From contig JANNBJ010000015.1 of the NCBI GenBank assembly GCA_031385325.1, positions 1 to 35,060 on the forward strand: DNA of 35,060 nt, written 5' to 3'. Under the pieces are notes generated by a model. The model was not told where the DNA came from. It saw nothing but the letters and a program-made list of their open reading frames with translations, and did not search any database. A program made the position numbers and the translations under genes. The DNA is from SYFY01 sp031385325 (lineage in GTDB: Bacteria > Pseudomonadota > Gammaproteobacteria > Pseudomonadales > Azotimanducaceae). Below, in pieces: positions 17,064-24,579 of this stretch (its first letter is position 1; each line of letters starts with the position of its first letter).

Positions 17064-18239
17064 TCAACCCAGCATCTGGTAGGCCGCCGTTCGCATGTCG
17101 TCCGCCAGTGGCAGCGCCGAACCCAGAAACTGGGACATCACGAGGCCAATCATCTCTTCAGCAGGATCTACCCAGAAAAAAGTGCTGGCAGCCCCTGCCC
17201 AGCCCAGTTCACCCACATTCGTGAGCTGTAGCGCGCGTCCGGTATCGAGCATGACCCTCACGCCCAGCCCCCAACCATATCCAGGCAGGGGTTGCAGTCC
17301 GATGGTCAGTGGCAGCTGATCGGCAGGGATGCGGTTGGCGCGCATCATCGACAGCATCGGCCGGGACAGAATCGTTCGGCCGTCCGCAGTTTTGCCACTG
17401 ATCAACATGCGCGCAAACGCGGCATAGTCGTCCATGGTTGAAAACAGACCATGGCCACCACGTCTGTGACCATCGACATTCGGCGGATAGAAGTCGTTTG
17501 CGTCGCTTGTTTCAAGGGTGTGTGGCTGCAGATCGAGAGCCGGAACGGCCAACAGATCACCGGTGCCGTACATCGGCAGCAGGCGATCGAGATTGGCTGG
17601 TTTCACCTTGTAGCCGGTATCGACCATTCCGAGTTGATCGAACAGTTCCTGCTGAGCAAAACGGTCAATCGTCATCCCGGCAGCTTTTTCGACGACGTGG
17701 GCCAGTACGTCGGTGCAGACGCTGTAACGAAACCGGGTGCCCGGCTGGAAGGCGAGTGGCAGTTTGGCCAGACGCGCCATCATCTCATCGAGATCAATGA
17801 TGCCGTCTTCGAGGATGCGGGCTTGCCGGTAGTAAGGTGAGATGTGACACCCGTGGATGAAGGGATAGGTGAACCCCGCTCGATGGGTGATCAGGTCCTC
17901 AACGGTGATGAATCGATTGGCCGGTTCCAGGCGACCATCCGGGTGCAGCACTCGCATGCCCGCAAAGGCGCGATTGAACTGGACCAGCGCGTCATACAGC
18001 CGCAGCTTGCCCTGTTCGATGAGAATCAGTGCCAGTACGGAGACCACGGGTTTGGTCATGGAGTACAAGCGATAAATCGGTTGTTTCGGCAGTGCCGCGC
18101 CGGAGGTGATGTCGGCAACACCAGCCTGACCCCGTGTCAGGGTTTCACCGCGGCGTTGCACCAGCCACTCGATGGAAGCGTACTGCTTGCGATTGATATA
18201 ACCCTGCGCCACTGCGCTCATACGATCCATACGGGACAT
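17064..18239 (-). CDS. Serine hydrolase, class C beta-lactamase/esterase family
   Basis: A 391-residue protein of the beta-lactamase-related (PF00144) family. Ser60-M-T-Lys63 (YSMTKP) is the nucleophile pair; Tyr174 in FRYSVCTDVLAHVVEKAAG is the YxV/YxN tyrosine, and GWAGAASTFFWVDP takes the place of the KTG box near the C-terminus. These motifs resemble EstB-type esterases more than true beta-lactamases. No signal peptide is seen, which supports a cytoplasmic esterase. AGGAAG about eight bases upstream supports the ATG at 18239. The gene converges with the alkylsulfatase-like gene and is read in the same direction as the acyltransferase upstream, 98 bases away. Confidence 0.9.
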   Translation of the reverse strand: MSRMDRMSAVAQGYINRKQYASIEWLVQRRGETLTRGQAGVADITSGAALPKQPIYRLYSMTKPVVSVLALILIEQGKLRLYDALVQFNRAFAGMRVLHPDGRLEPANRFITVEDLITHRAGFTYPFIHGCHISPYYRQARILEDGIIDLDEMMARLAKLPLAFQPGTRFRYSVCTDVLAHVVEKAAGMTIDRFAQQELFDQLGMVDTGYKVKPANLDRLLPMYGTGDLLAVPALDLQPHTLETSDANDFYPPNVDGHRRGGHGLFSTMDDYAAFARMLISGKTADGRTILSRPMLSMMRANRIPADQLPLTIGLQPLPGYGWGLGVRVMLDTGRALQLTNVGELGWAGAASTFFWVDPAEEMIGLVMSQFLGSALPLADDMRTAAYQMLG

Positions 18240-18337
18240 GCGGTGCTTCCTGATCCAGATGGTGAAGCCGGAGTGTAGTCAGGCAGACCCGGGTTTGTCT
18301 TTGTTGATGCGCCGAAACTTTGCGGGTAGTGAGGACC

Positions 18338-20374
18338 TCAGCCTTCCCCGCGTGGCGTTTCGTGCAACGCGATCTGGCTGAGGATTTCGCGGAGCAACAT
18401 GGCTGCGCCTTTGTTTGTCAGGTGATTGTCGTCGTAGTAGAGCGGTTCACCTGATATCGACGCGACACAACCTGATCGGTCGGGCACGTTACAGAATACG
18501 ATGGCTGGATCCACGAAAACGATGGACGGTTCGTTGGCAAGTCTGTTGAAAGCCTGCACCAGATCAGCATTGCGGCTTCGGTAGACCGAGAGCGGTGAAG
18601 GCGGAACATCGACCTGCGGATCACCTCGCATCGCGATTCTGCCCAGGTACTTTGGCACGTCCCAGCCTTGCTCAGGCACTGGCAGTACCACATAGATTTT
18701 GCGGTGCCCATTCTGCAGACCTCTGATGGTGTCGACATAAGCGTCCAGAATGGCTTGACGCCTGACAGCTATATCAGCTGACAGCGGCGTGCCTCGCACG
18801 GTGTAGAAGACGTCATGCCGCACTGACTTGCCACCAATGCCGTTATCGAAATCGTACTCGTGGATGTATGAGGACCAGTGCGCCAGCAGGATCAGCGTGT
18901 CCAGGCCTTTTTTGTTGACGTCCTTGATGACGTCGTCGACAAATCGATCGCACGGCTGGGCTTCCGAATTCTGGAGATGTCTGGCGAACGGGCAGCCGTT
19001 CTTCGTGTACTGCACAAAACTCTCGTCACGACGTTCGAACTCACGTGTCAGCTCATGCGCAAGGGATGCCGCGTGACTGTCGCCGATCAGCGCAACGGTC
19101 GGACGGGTATTGCTACCCTTGATGCACGCCGGCACAGAGAAGTGTTCGTGATGCAGATTGCAGTGGTCAGCGTCGCGCTCGCCGACGTACTTTGGTCCCA
19201 GACCAACCGTATCGATCACTTCGGGCGGTAGCCTCTGAGGTACACCGTCCAGTGCCGACAAGGTGAGGCCCAGGACAATGAACACACCGGCGGCGCTAGC
19301 CGAGCAGGTAAAGATGAATCGTCGGGAGAAGCGATTTCGGTCTCGAAAGGGAGCCTCGATGTACCGCAGGGTTAACCAGGCCAGTGGCAGGGTCAGACCG
19401 CATAACAAGCCCATCAACAGCATCGAAGGTTCATGCAGGCTTTGGTAATGACCAAAGGCCAGCAGTGGCTGATGCCACAGATAAGCGCTGTAGCTCATCA
19501 GCCCGATGGCAACCGGAATGCGGCTGCCGAGCACACGCGCGACCATGGTGCCACCCTGTGCCGAAAGGATGATCAGGACGGTTCCAACCGTCGGCAACAG
19601 CGCGTAGAGACTGGGAAACGGAACACTCCGATCAAAGCTTGCGATGGCGGTGATGATCAGCGCAAGTCCTGTGAGGCCGCTCAGTTCATGCACCCAGGTT
19701 CTGTTCGTTGGTTTGTTGTTGTGCAGGTGGCTCTGGTGGCGCAGATAAAAAGCTGTCAGCGCGCCAAGAAAAAGTTCCCAACCCCGGGTCGGCAGCAGAT
19801 AGAACGTTGCGGTAGGCTTGTGATAAGCACCCCAATGCGCACAGGCAAGACTCGCCAGCAAGCTGAGGGTGATGATCCAGACGATCCAGCGAACGCCGAA
19901 TCGCCAGCAAATCATCAGCAGGAGTGGGAACAGGATGTAGTACTGCTCCTCGACCGCCAGACTCCAGGTATGCAGCAGCGGCTTCAGGCCCGCTTCGGTT
20001 GCGAAATAGCCACTCTCAAGCCAGAACAGTATGTTCGACGAAAAGGTCGCAACCGCTGTGAGACTTTCGCCAAAGTCCTTGAGGTCGCGGGGAATCAGCA
20101 GTATCCAGGCAAATGGAATGCAGACGGCCATGACAAAAAACAGGGCTGGCAGAATTCTTCGTGCACGCCGTTCATAAAACCGCGCAAGGCTGAAAGTGCC
20201 CTGGTACAGGTCGTCGAGAATGATGGATGTGATCAGATAGCCGCTGATGACAAAAAACACGTCGACGCCAACAAAGCCGCCGCTGAACCAGGAAAAACCG
20301 GCATGGAAGAGAATCACTGGCAGCACGGCCACGGCTCTTAGTCCATCGATTTCGGGTCGGTAGGCGGTCGTCAT
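18338..20374 (-). CDS. Membrane O-acyltransferase with SGNH domain (OafA/YrhL type)
   Basis: A 678-residue fusion protein. Residues 1 to about 360 form an acyltransferase-3 domain with about ten membrane helices, opening with YRPEIDGLRAVAVLPVILFHAGFSWFSGGFVGVDVFFVISGYLIT. The C-terminal third is an SGNH-like domain with VALIGDSHAASLAHEL (nucleophile Ser in GDSH) and the D..H pair in YYDDNHLTNKGA. Such proteins transfer acetyl or other acyl groups to O-antigen, capsule or peptidoglycan sugars on the periplasmic side. No polysaccharide cluster adjoins it, so the acceptor is unknown. The start codon lacks a strong ribosome site. About 216 bases upstream (20375-20590) contain nothing recognised. 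Confidence 0.92.
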   Translation of the reverse strand: MTTAYRPEIDGLRAVAVLPVILFHAGFSWFSGGFVGVDVFFVISGYLITSIILDDLYQGTFSLARFYERRARRILPALFFVMAVCIPFAWILLIPRDLKDFGESLTAVATFSSNILFWLESGYFATEAGLKPLLHTWSLAVEEQYYILFPLLLMICWRFGVRWIVWIITLSLLASLACAHWGAYHKPTATFYLLPTRGWELFLGALTAFYLRHQSHLHNNKPTNRTWVHELSGLTGLALIITAIASFDRSVPFPSLYALLPTVGTVLIILSAQGGTMVARVLGSRIPVAIGLMSYSAYLWHQPLLAFGHYQSLHEPSMLLMGLLCGLTLPLAWLTLRYIEAPFRDRNRFSRRFIFTCSASAAGVFIVLGLTLSALDGVPQRLPPEVIDTVGLGPKYVGERDADHCNLHHEHFSVPACIKGSNTRPTVALIGDSHAASLAHELTREFERRDESFVQYTKNGCPFARHLQNSEAQPCDRFVDDVIKDVNKKGLDTLILLAHWSSYIHEYDFDNGIGGKSVRHDVFYTVRGTPLSADIAVRRQAILDAYVDTIRGLQNGHRKIYVVLPVPEQGWDVPKYLGRIAMRGDPQVDVPPSPLSVYRSRNADLVQAFNRLANEPSIVFVDPAIVFCNVPDRSGCVASISGEPLYYDDNHLTNKGAAMLLREILSQIALHETPRGEG

Positions 20375-20590
20375 CTGCGTTGGCGGTACGGGTCGAGTGG
20401 GTAGGTTCCAGTCCAGTCTAGAGATGACCGCCTGATCTTCGGGTGCTCCAGCGCATAGGTTCCGGACACAGGGCTGCGGAATTGCGATTCAGGTCGCAAG
20501 TTTTTTCCAGGAGCAACTTTGCAATGCCTGGTTGACGAGGGTGTGGTCTGCCGCAACACTCACAGCCAAATTCCCAAACCGTGATTGATC

Positions 20591-21637
20591 ATGCTTAGGA
20601 GTCTGCGCGGCAGAAGCTCGACTGGCTGCGGCGGCGCCAATTCGGCCCGATTTTCCGTTTGTTTTCGTTGCGTAGCGTCCACTACGCGCCTCAACCAAAC
20701 GAAAAATCGGACTCGAATTGACACTCGCCTCGCTCAGCCGCCTTCTGCCGCGCAGACTCCTGGTCGACAACATGAAGCTCTGGTTCAGGCCTTGCGCGCC
20801 GCACCGATCACTGCGGCGCCGACGCTTGCTGAACAGCGTGCCAACTATGACGCCACGCTGGCGGTGAATCCCATTCCGGCAGACGTGGACATCGTCCCTG
20901 TCAGTGCCGGTGGAGTTGCCACGTCTTCGGTGTCTGTGCGCGGAGTGAGATCGAAATTGACGATACTTTATCTGCACGGTGGTGGTTACGTGATCGGTTC
21001 GCACACCGGCTATCGGGAGTTCGCGGGTCGACTGGCGCGTGCGACGCAGGCCACGGTGTGTGTTCTGGATTATCGACTGGCGCCCGAACATCCCTATCCG
21101 GCGGCGGTTGATGATGCGGTAAAGGTCGTCCGGTGGCTGCGTCAGCAGGGTGTTGTGAACCTTGTCATCGCGGGTGATTCCGCAGGCGGTGGTTTGACCA
21201 TGGCGACTTTGCTTGCACTTCGCGCGGCAGGTGATCCGCTGCCCGCTGGCGCGATTGGACTATCCCCATGGGTTGATCTGGCCGGGACCGGAGCAACTCT
21301 GGCACCGGGCCTCATCGATGATCCGCTGGTTGGCGCCGCAGCGATTGGCGCCATGGCGACGATGTATGCCGGCACCAAACTCAGGGATCCACAGGTGTCG
21401 CCTCTGTATGGCGATCTGCATGGTTTGCCACCGCTGCTGATTCAGGTCGGCACGCGTGAAGTGCTGCTGGATGATTCCCGTCGGTTTGAATCAAAGGCCC
21501 GCGCTGCGGGTGTCGAAGTCACTTATTTCGAAGGCAGGGATCTGATTCATGTGTGGCCGGTGTTGACACCCGACGCGCCGGAATCGCTCGATGCTCTGAC
21601 GCAGATTAGTGTGTTCGTGAAAGGCTGTCTCAGTTGA
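20591..21637 (+). CDS. Alpha/beta hydrolase, HSL family; N-terminus disturbed by a repeat
   Basis: The reliable part of the protein begins near LVQALRAAPITAAPTLAEQRANYD, about 20780. It is a hormone-sensitive-lipase-type esterase: oxyanion motif LHGGGYVIGS (about 20972-21000), DYRLAPEHPYPAA, nucleophile GDSAGGG (about 21174), acid Asp in GTREVLLDDSRRF and catalytic His in DLIHVWP. The only in-frame ATG upstream, at 20591, lies before a 165-bp palindromic element, so about 57 residues (arginine- and serine-rich) would be encoded by the repeat. Alternative in-frame starts after the repeat are CTG 20780 and TTG 20792; the ATG at 20772 is out of frame. The core is intact. The start is uncertain, and the element may have separated the gene from its original start. 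Confidence 0.85.
   Translation: MLRSLRGRSSTGCGGANSARFSVCFRCVASTTRLNQTKNRTRIDTRLAQPPSAAQTPGRQHEALVQALRAAPITAAPTLAEQRANYDATLAVNPIPADVDIVPVSAGGVATSSVSVRGVRSKLTILYLHGGGYVIGSHTGYREFAGRLARATQATVCVLDYRLAPEHPYPAAVDDAVKVVRWLRQQGVVNLVIAGDSAGGGLTMATLLALRAAGDPLPAGAIGLSPWVDLAGTGATLAPGLIDDPLVGAAAIGAMATMYAGTKLRDPQVSPLYGDLHGLPPLLIQVGTREVLLDDSRRFESKARAAGVEVTYFEGRDLIHVWPVLTPDAPESLDALTQISVFVKGCLS
20597..20761. repeat. MITE-like palindromic element, copy 2
   Basis: A 165-bp unit with perfect 20-bp terminal inverted repeats (20597-20616 and 20742-20761) starting AGGAGTCTGCGCGG. It has a central hairpin in which GCGTAG pairs with CTACGC around CGTCCA, and inner arms CCGATTTT/AAAATCGG. It matches the 2741-2907 element in length, ends (TAGGAG.CTG) and centre (TCGTTGC.TAG...TCCACTA.GCGCCTC), but its long arms differ and are rewritten so that pairing is kept. 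It stays open in the frame of the downstream hydrolase. No transposase is nearby. Confidence 0.85.
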
Positions 21638-21647
21638 GTTGAGACAG
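21625..21647 (+). terminator. Terminator-like hairpin overlapping the hydrolase stop
   Basis: An 8-bp perfect stem CTGTCTCA / TGAGACAG with a seven-base loop contains the hydrolase TGA (21635-21637) and is followed by TCTTCTC. The stem is modest and the T run imperfect, so its strength is uncertain. Confidence 0.45.
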
Positions 21648-21728
21648 TCTTCTCAAAGAGAAGCGGGCCATGGCGGACCATGGACAGGCGTCACACAGCC
21701 GCGATCGGATGTCGCCTAGGATGGGGAG

Positions 21729-22265
21729 ATGTCGAGTCGCGTAATTCCAGCCGATCGGGTAACCACTGCCAACGGTACTCCAAGGTGCAGGCACGGCTTT
21801 ACGCTGATTGAATTGTTGGTCGTGGCTATTCTGCTGGCGATTTTCGCGGCAGTTGTTGTCGTCAATATCGAAGGTGCGGATGAGGAGGCTGGGGTCCCCA
21901 GCGCCCGTCAGGCGATCCAGGTGATCAGCAAACAGATCGATCTGTACCGTCAGGTGAACGGTACGTGGCCTGCGACGATCGATGTTGCATGGTTTCAGAA
22001 TTACAAACTACCGCTCAACCCCTTGGCACCGAATCACACCGCGAACATCAATAGCGATGTCGATGGCTCCAACAATGCTGCCAAGTGGCATCCGTCGGAC
22101 AAAACCACTTTGAACTTTCCCTTCTGGTACAACGCGAAGAATGGCGCGGTGCGGATTCGTGTGCCAAGACAGTCCTCTGATGCCGAGACCCTGGCACTGT
22201 ACAACGCGGCCAATGGAAGCCGTGTCACCTCGTTGAGCGGCATATCGCTCGCACCGAGCAATTGA
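21729..22265 (+). CDS. Type IV pilin-like/type II secretion pseudopilin
   Basis: A 178-residue protein with a class III prepilin signal: RCRHG23|FTLIELLVVAILLAIFAAVVVV, in which Gly23 precedes the cleavage point and Glu28 is the conserved +5 glutamate. One hydrophobic helix follows, then an alpha-beta domain (SARQAIQVISKQIDLYRQVNGTWPATID) like GspG/GspH-type minor pseudopilins. An in-frame TAG just upstream leaves ATG 21729 as the only start; AGGA at 21718-21721 lies seven bases before it. No prepilin peptidase, ATPase or secretin gene is nearby, so it would have to join an assembly system encoded elsewhere, or may be a small orphan pseudopilin. The C-terminal half has low similarity to anything I recognise. 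Confidence 0.83.
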   Translation: MSSRVIPADRVTTANGTPRCRHGFTLIELLVVAILLAIFAAVVVVNIEGADEEAGVPSARQAIQVISKQIDLYRQVNGTWPATIDVAWFQNYKLPLNPLAPNHTANINSDVDGSNNAAKWHPSDKTTLNFPFWYNAKNGAVRIRVPRQSSDAETLALYNAANGSRVTSLSGISLAPSN

Positions 22266-22344
22266 ATCCGGCCTGTTTCGAGCGGTTTGCGCAAGCGTGG
22301 CTTGCCGGGATCAGGTCCAGGACCGCTGGTCGCGAGGTCAGCGG

Positions 22345-22374
22345 TTTATCCGGGACACCAGCCCGGCTTATAGT
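22345..22374 (+). promoter_or_regulatory. Possible sigma-70 promoter of the Rieske gene
   Basis: A good -10-like hexamer TATAGT (22369-22374) lies 29 bases before the Rieske ATG, with TTTATC at 22345-22350 as a weak -35 after an 18-base spacer. The spacer contains a small inverted repeat (CCGGG/CCCGG). The -35 match is poor, so this is only a suggestion. Confidence 0.3.
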
Positions 22375-22403
22375 AGAGCGATCCAGAAGCTGAGTATCCC
22401 GAC

Positions 22404-23978
22404 ATGGCTGAAACAAAACCCGGCGTTCGCACCCTCGATGCGGCCTTCCACAAGCTGCTGAACGAAGATTCCCGTCCGATCCCCGCGTCGTATCGAAAAG
22501 ACAATCCAATTGAGCCCGGCCCGACCCGAGTGCCCGTCGAGCGATACATATCTCCCGCATTTTTCGACCTTGAGGTGGAAAAGATCTGGAAACGGGCCTG
22601 GCAAATGGCCTGTCATGAAGATGATATTCCGGGTGTGGGTGACTACATTCCCTACGACATTGCGGGTTTGTCCTTTCTCATCGTTCGTACTTCGCAGACG
22701 CAGATCAAGGCGTACTGGAATGCCTGCCTGCACCGTGGCCGCAAGTTGCGGGAAGCGCCTGGCAAGGCAGCCAAAGAGCTTCGTTGCCCGTTTCATGGCT
22801 GGACCTGGAACACGGATGGGACGTTGCGCCAGGTTCCCTGTCAGTGGGACTACCCGGGGCTCAAGCCGGAAAATGAAGGGCTGAAGGAAGTCAAAGTCGG
22901 GCTTTGGGGACGGTTCATCTTCATCAATCCGGATCCGGACTGTGAGTCCCTGGAGTCGTTCCTCGGCGATCTGCCCAGCAATTTTCAGTTGCTGCCGTAT
23001 GAAAAGCGGTTCAAGCAGGTTCACGTTGCGAAGATCATTCGCTGCAACTGGAAAGTGGCTTCGGAAGCGTTCATGGAGTCTTACCACGTCATCGCCACGC
23101 ATCCGCAGATCCTGCTCGGCGGTGTGCACGATGTGGACACCAAGTACGACGTGTTTGGCAACTATTCACGGGCTATCCGCTGCGGGGCCCTGGAAAGCCA
23201 GGGCACGCCGGAGTGGGACGCACTGCCCAATGACGGCAAGCTGCGAGTTCGCCATCCACTGAACGGTTGGGTCTACGAAAGTACTGATGCCGGTCTGGTC
23301 CAGGTTTCGACACCGAAGGGCGAAACAGGTTTGTACACGGTGCGAGGCGATTGTGTTGAAGGCACGCTCGGTGATGTGAACCCGCACCTGTGTGACTGGG
23401 TTGGCGGCCGACAACTGGATGTCAGTTCTTTCGAGCGAGCGATGTCAGATCGGACGCTGAAGAGTGGCGGTCTGAAGACCGGTGACAAGTCAGACAGCAA
23501 AAAAGCCACGCATCCCCGTTTTGCGTTTGCCCAGACGCAGCGGGAGGCGCTGAAGGAAGTCATTCCTTCCATCGCCGATCAGATCTCCGATATCGAATTT
23601 GCCTCGGTGTTTTTTACGCTGTTCCCGAATTTTCATCCGTGGGGTTCGTTCAATCGCCTGGTTTATCGATTCCGCCCGAATGGACGCAAGGTTGATGAGT
23701 GCATCATGGAAGCGATCTACCTTGCCCCGATTCCCGAGAACGGTGTGCCTTACACCCCGTGTTCGACGATTCACTGGCTGAGTGCGGACGATGACTGGAC
23801 CGAAGCGCCGGAGCTGGGAATGCTGGCGAAGGTGTTCAACCAGGATGTGCGCAACCTGCCCTATGTGCAGGAAGGACTGCACACCATGCCGAGGGACTAC
23901 GTGCAGTTTTCCGATTACAACGAAACCAAGCCCAGACACATGCACATGCTGATCGACGAGTGGATTTCGCGACCTTGA
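22404..23978 (+). CDS. Rieske ring-hydroxylating oxygenase alpha subunit
   Basis: A 524-residue soluble oxygenase. The Rieske [2Fe-2S] ligands are C108-L-H110 and C128-P-F-H131 (CLHRGRK...CPFHGWTWN). The mononuclear iron histidines are H228 and H233 in NWKVASEAFMESYHVIATH; the third (carboxylate) ligand could not be placed. The family normally runs 430-460 residues. The extra length is mainly a segment of about 100 residues after the histidines (DVDTKYDVFGNYSRAIRCGA to RTLKSGGLKTGDKSDSKKATHP). It needs a ferredoxin/reductase pair to supply electrons; none is in this window. It may hydroxylate or demethylate an aromatic or alicyclic substrate. A 22-base hairpin follows the stop. The start has no strong ribosome site. 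Confidence 0.9.
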   Translation: MAETKPGVRTLDAAFHKLLNEDSRPIPASYRKDNPIEPGPTRVPVERYISPAFFDLEVEKIWKRAWQMACHEDDIPGVGDYIPYDIAGLSFLIVRTSQTQIKAYWNACLHRGRKLREAPGKAAKELRCPFHGWTWNTDGTLRQVPCQWDYPGLKPENEGLKEVKVGLWGRFIFINPDPDCESLESFLGDLPSNFQLLPYEKRFKQVHVAKIIRCNWKVASEAFMESYHVIATHPQILLGGVHDVDTKYDVFGNYSRAIRCGALESQGTPEWDALPNDGKLRVRHPLNGWVYESTDAGLVQVSTPKGETGLYTVRGDCVEGTLGDVNPHLCDWVGGRQLDVSSFERAMSDRTLKSGGLKTGDKSDSKKATHPRFAFAQTQREALKEVIPSIADQISDIEFASVFFTLFPNFHPWGSFNRLVYRFRPNGRKVDECIMEAIYLAPIPENGVPYTPCSTIHWLSADDDWTEAPELGMLAKVFNQDVRNLPYVQEGLHTMPRDYVQFSDYNETKPRHMHMLIDEWISRP

Positions 23979-24043
23979 GAGCTGAACCCTTGATGGATGG
24001 TGCTGACGGCGCGAACAATGTGAGCGCTGTCACGGGTTGGGCA

Positions 24044-24065
24044 GGACGGGTTAGATAACCCGTCC
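24044..24065 (+). terminator. Strong hairpin after the Rieske gene
   Basis: GGACGGGTTA pairs perfectly with TAACCCGTCC with only two or four bases between, the strongest short stem in this part of the window. It lies 66 bases after the Rieske stop and seven bases before the ATG of the next gene. No T run follows, so it is not a textbook intrinsic terminator. It could be an RNA 3' end stabiliser, or a structure or operator affecting the downstream start. Confidence 0.5.
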
Positions 24066-24072
24066 AGACGGC

Positions 24073-24519
24073 ATGACGGACAATGCGGTCATGGAACAGA
24101 CCGCACCTGCACATTCGATTCCCCTGTCTGCCGATGGCGATGCACAGATCCGCGATCTGCTGCGTCGCATGCCGGCTGCCGTGGCGAGAACGTTTACGAA
24201 GGCTCAGCTGAGCGCCATGCAGGACGCAGTGGCAACCCGTCAGTGGGGACGACACCCGCTGGATATTCGGGGTAGCGTTCCGATAGGTCGGCACCGCTAT
24301 TTTTTTGCGGTACTGGCCGGTCGCAACCGCCGCGACATGTCCGCGCAGGAAAAGGCCTTTGATAACGCATTTGCGTTGCTCGTCTTGTTGGCCTTTCTGT
24401 CGTTCTGTGCCGTGTGTGGCTTTGTGACACTTTATCTGATCAAGTCAGCGCTCGGCATCGATATCTTTGCCGACTATTCGCTGGGCTTGTGGACGTGCGT
24501 GCAAAACAACGTTCTGTAA
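24073..24519 (+). CDS. Small membrane protein of unknown function
   Basis: A 148-residue protein. A polar N-terminal part contains IRDLLRRMPAAVARTFTKAQLSAMQDAV, then HPLDIRGSVPIGRHRYFFAVLAGRNRRDMSAQEK. One or two transmembrane segments follow (ALLVLLAFLSFCAVCGFVTLYLIKSALGI). The RG.VP...RYFFAVL.GRNRR block resembles short conserved hypothetical proteins of proteobacteria, but no function is known to me. An alternative start is ATG 24091. No Shine-Dalgarno lies between the upstream hairpin and the ATG, so the start is doubtful. It converges with the minus-strand secreted protein gene. Confidence 0.7.
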   Translation: MTDNAVMEQTAPAHSIPLSADGDAQIRDLLRRMPAAVARTFTKAQLSAMQDAVATRQWGRHPLDIRGSVPIGRHRYFFAVLAGRNRRDMSAQEKAFDNAFALLVLLAFLSFCAVCGFVTLYLIKSALGIDIFADYSLGLWTCVQNNVL

Positions 24520-24579
24520 TTCTTCGAGCAAATACTTTTAGTGAGTTCTTTACCTGAGAGCTGTGTCCAGGCCACGTGG

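Noticed and set aside
19433..20341. Long plus-strand open frame opposite the acyltransferase
   Set aside because: It is the antisense shadow of a clear membrane acyltransferase; its composition is polar and unlike any family.
20371..20590. Possible small gene in the gap between the acyltransferase and the alpha/beta hydrolase
   Set aside because: Only short frames without a ribosome site or recognisable pattern; no promoter or repeat was evident apart from the start of the palindromic element.
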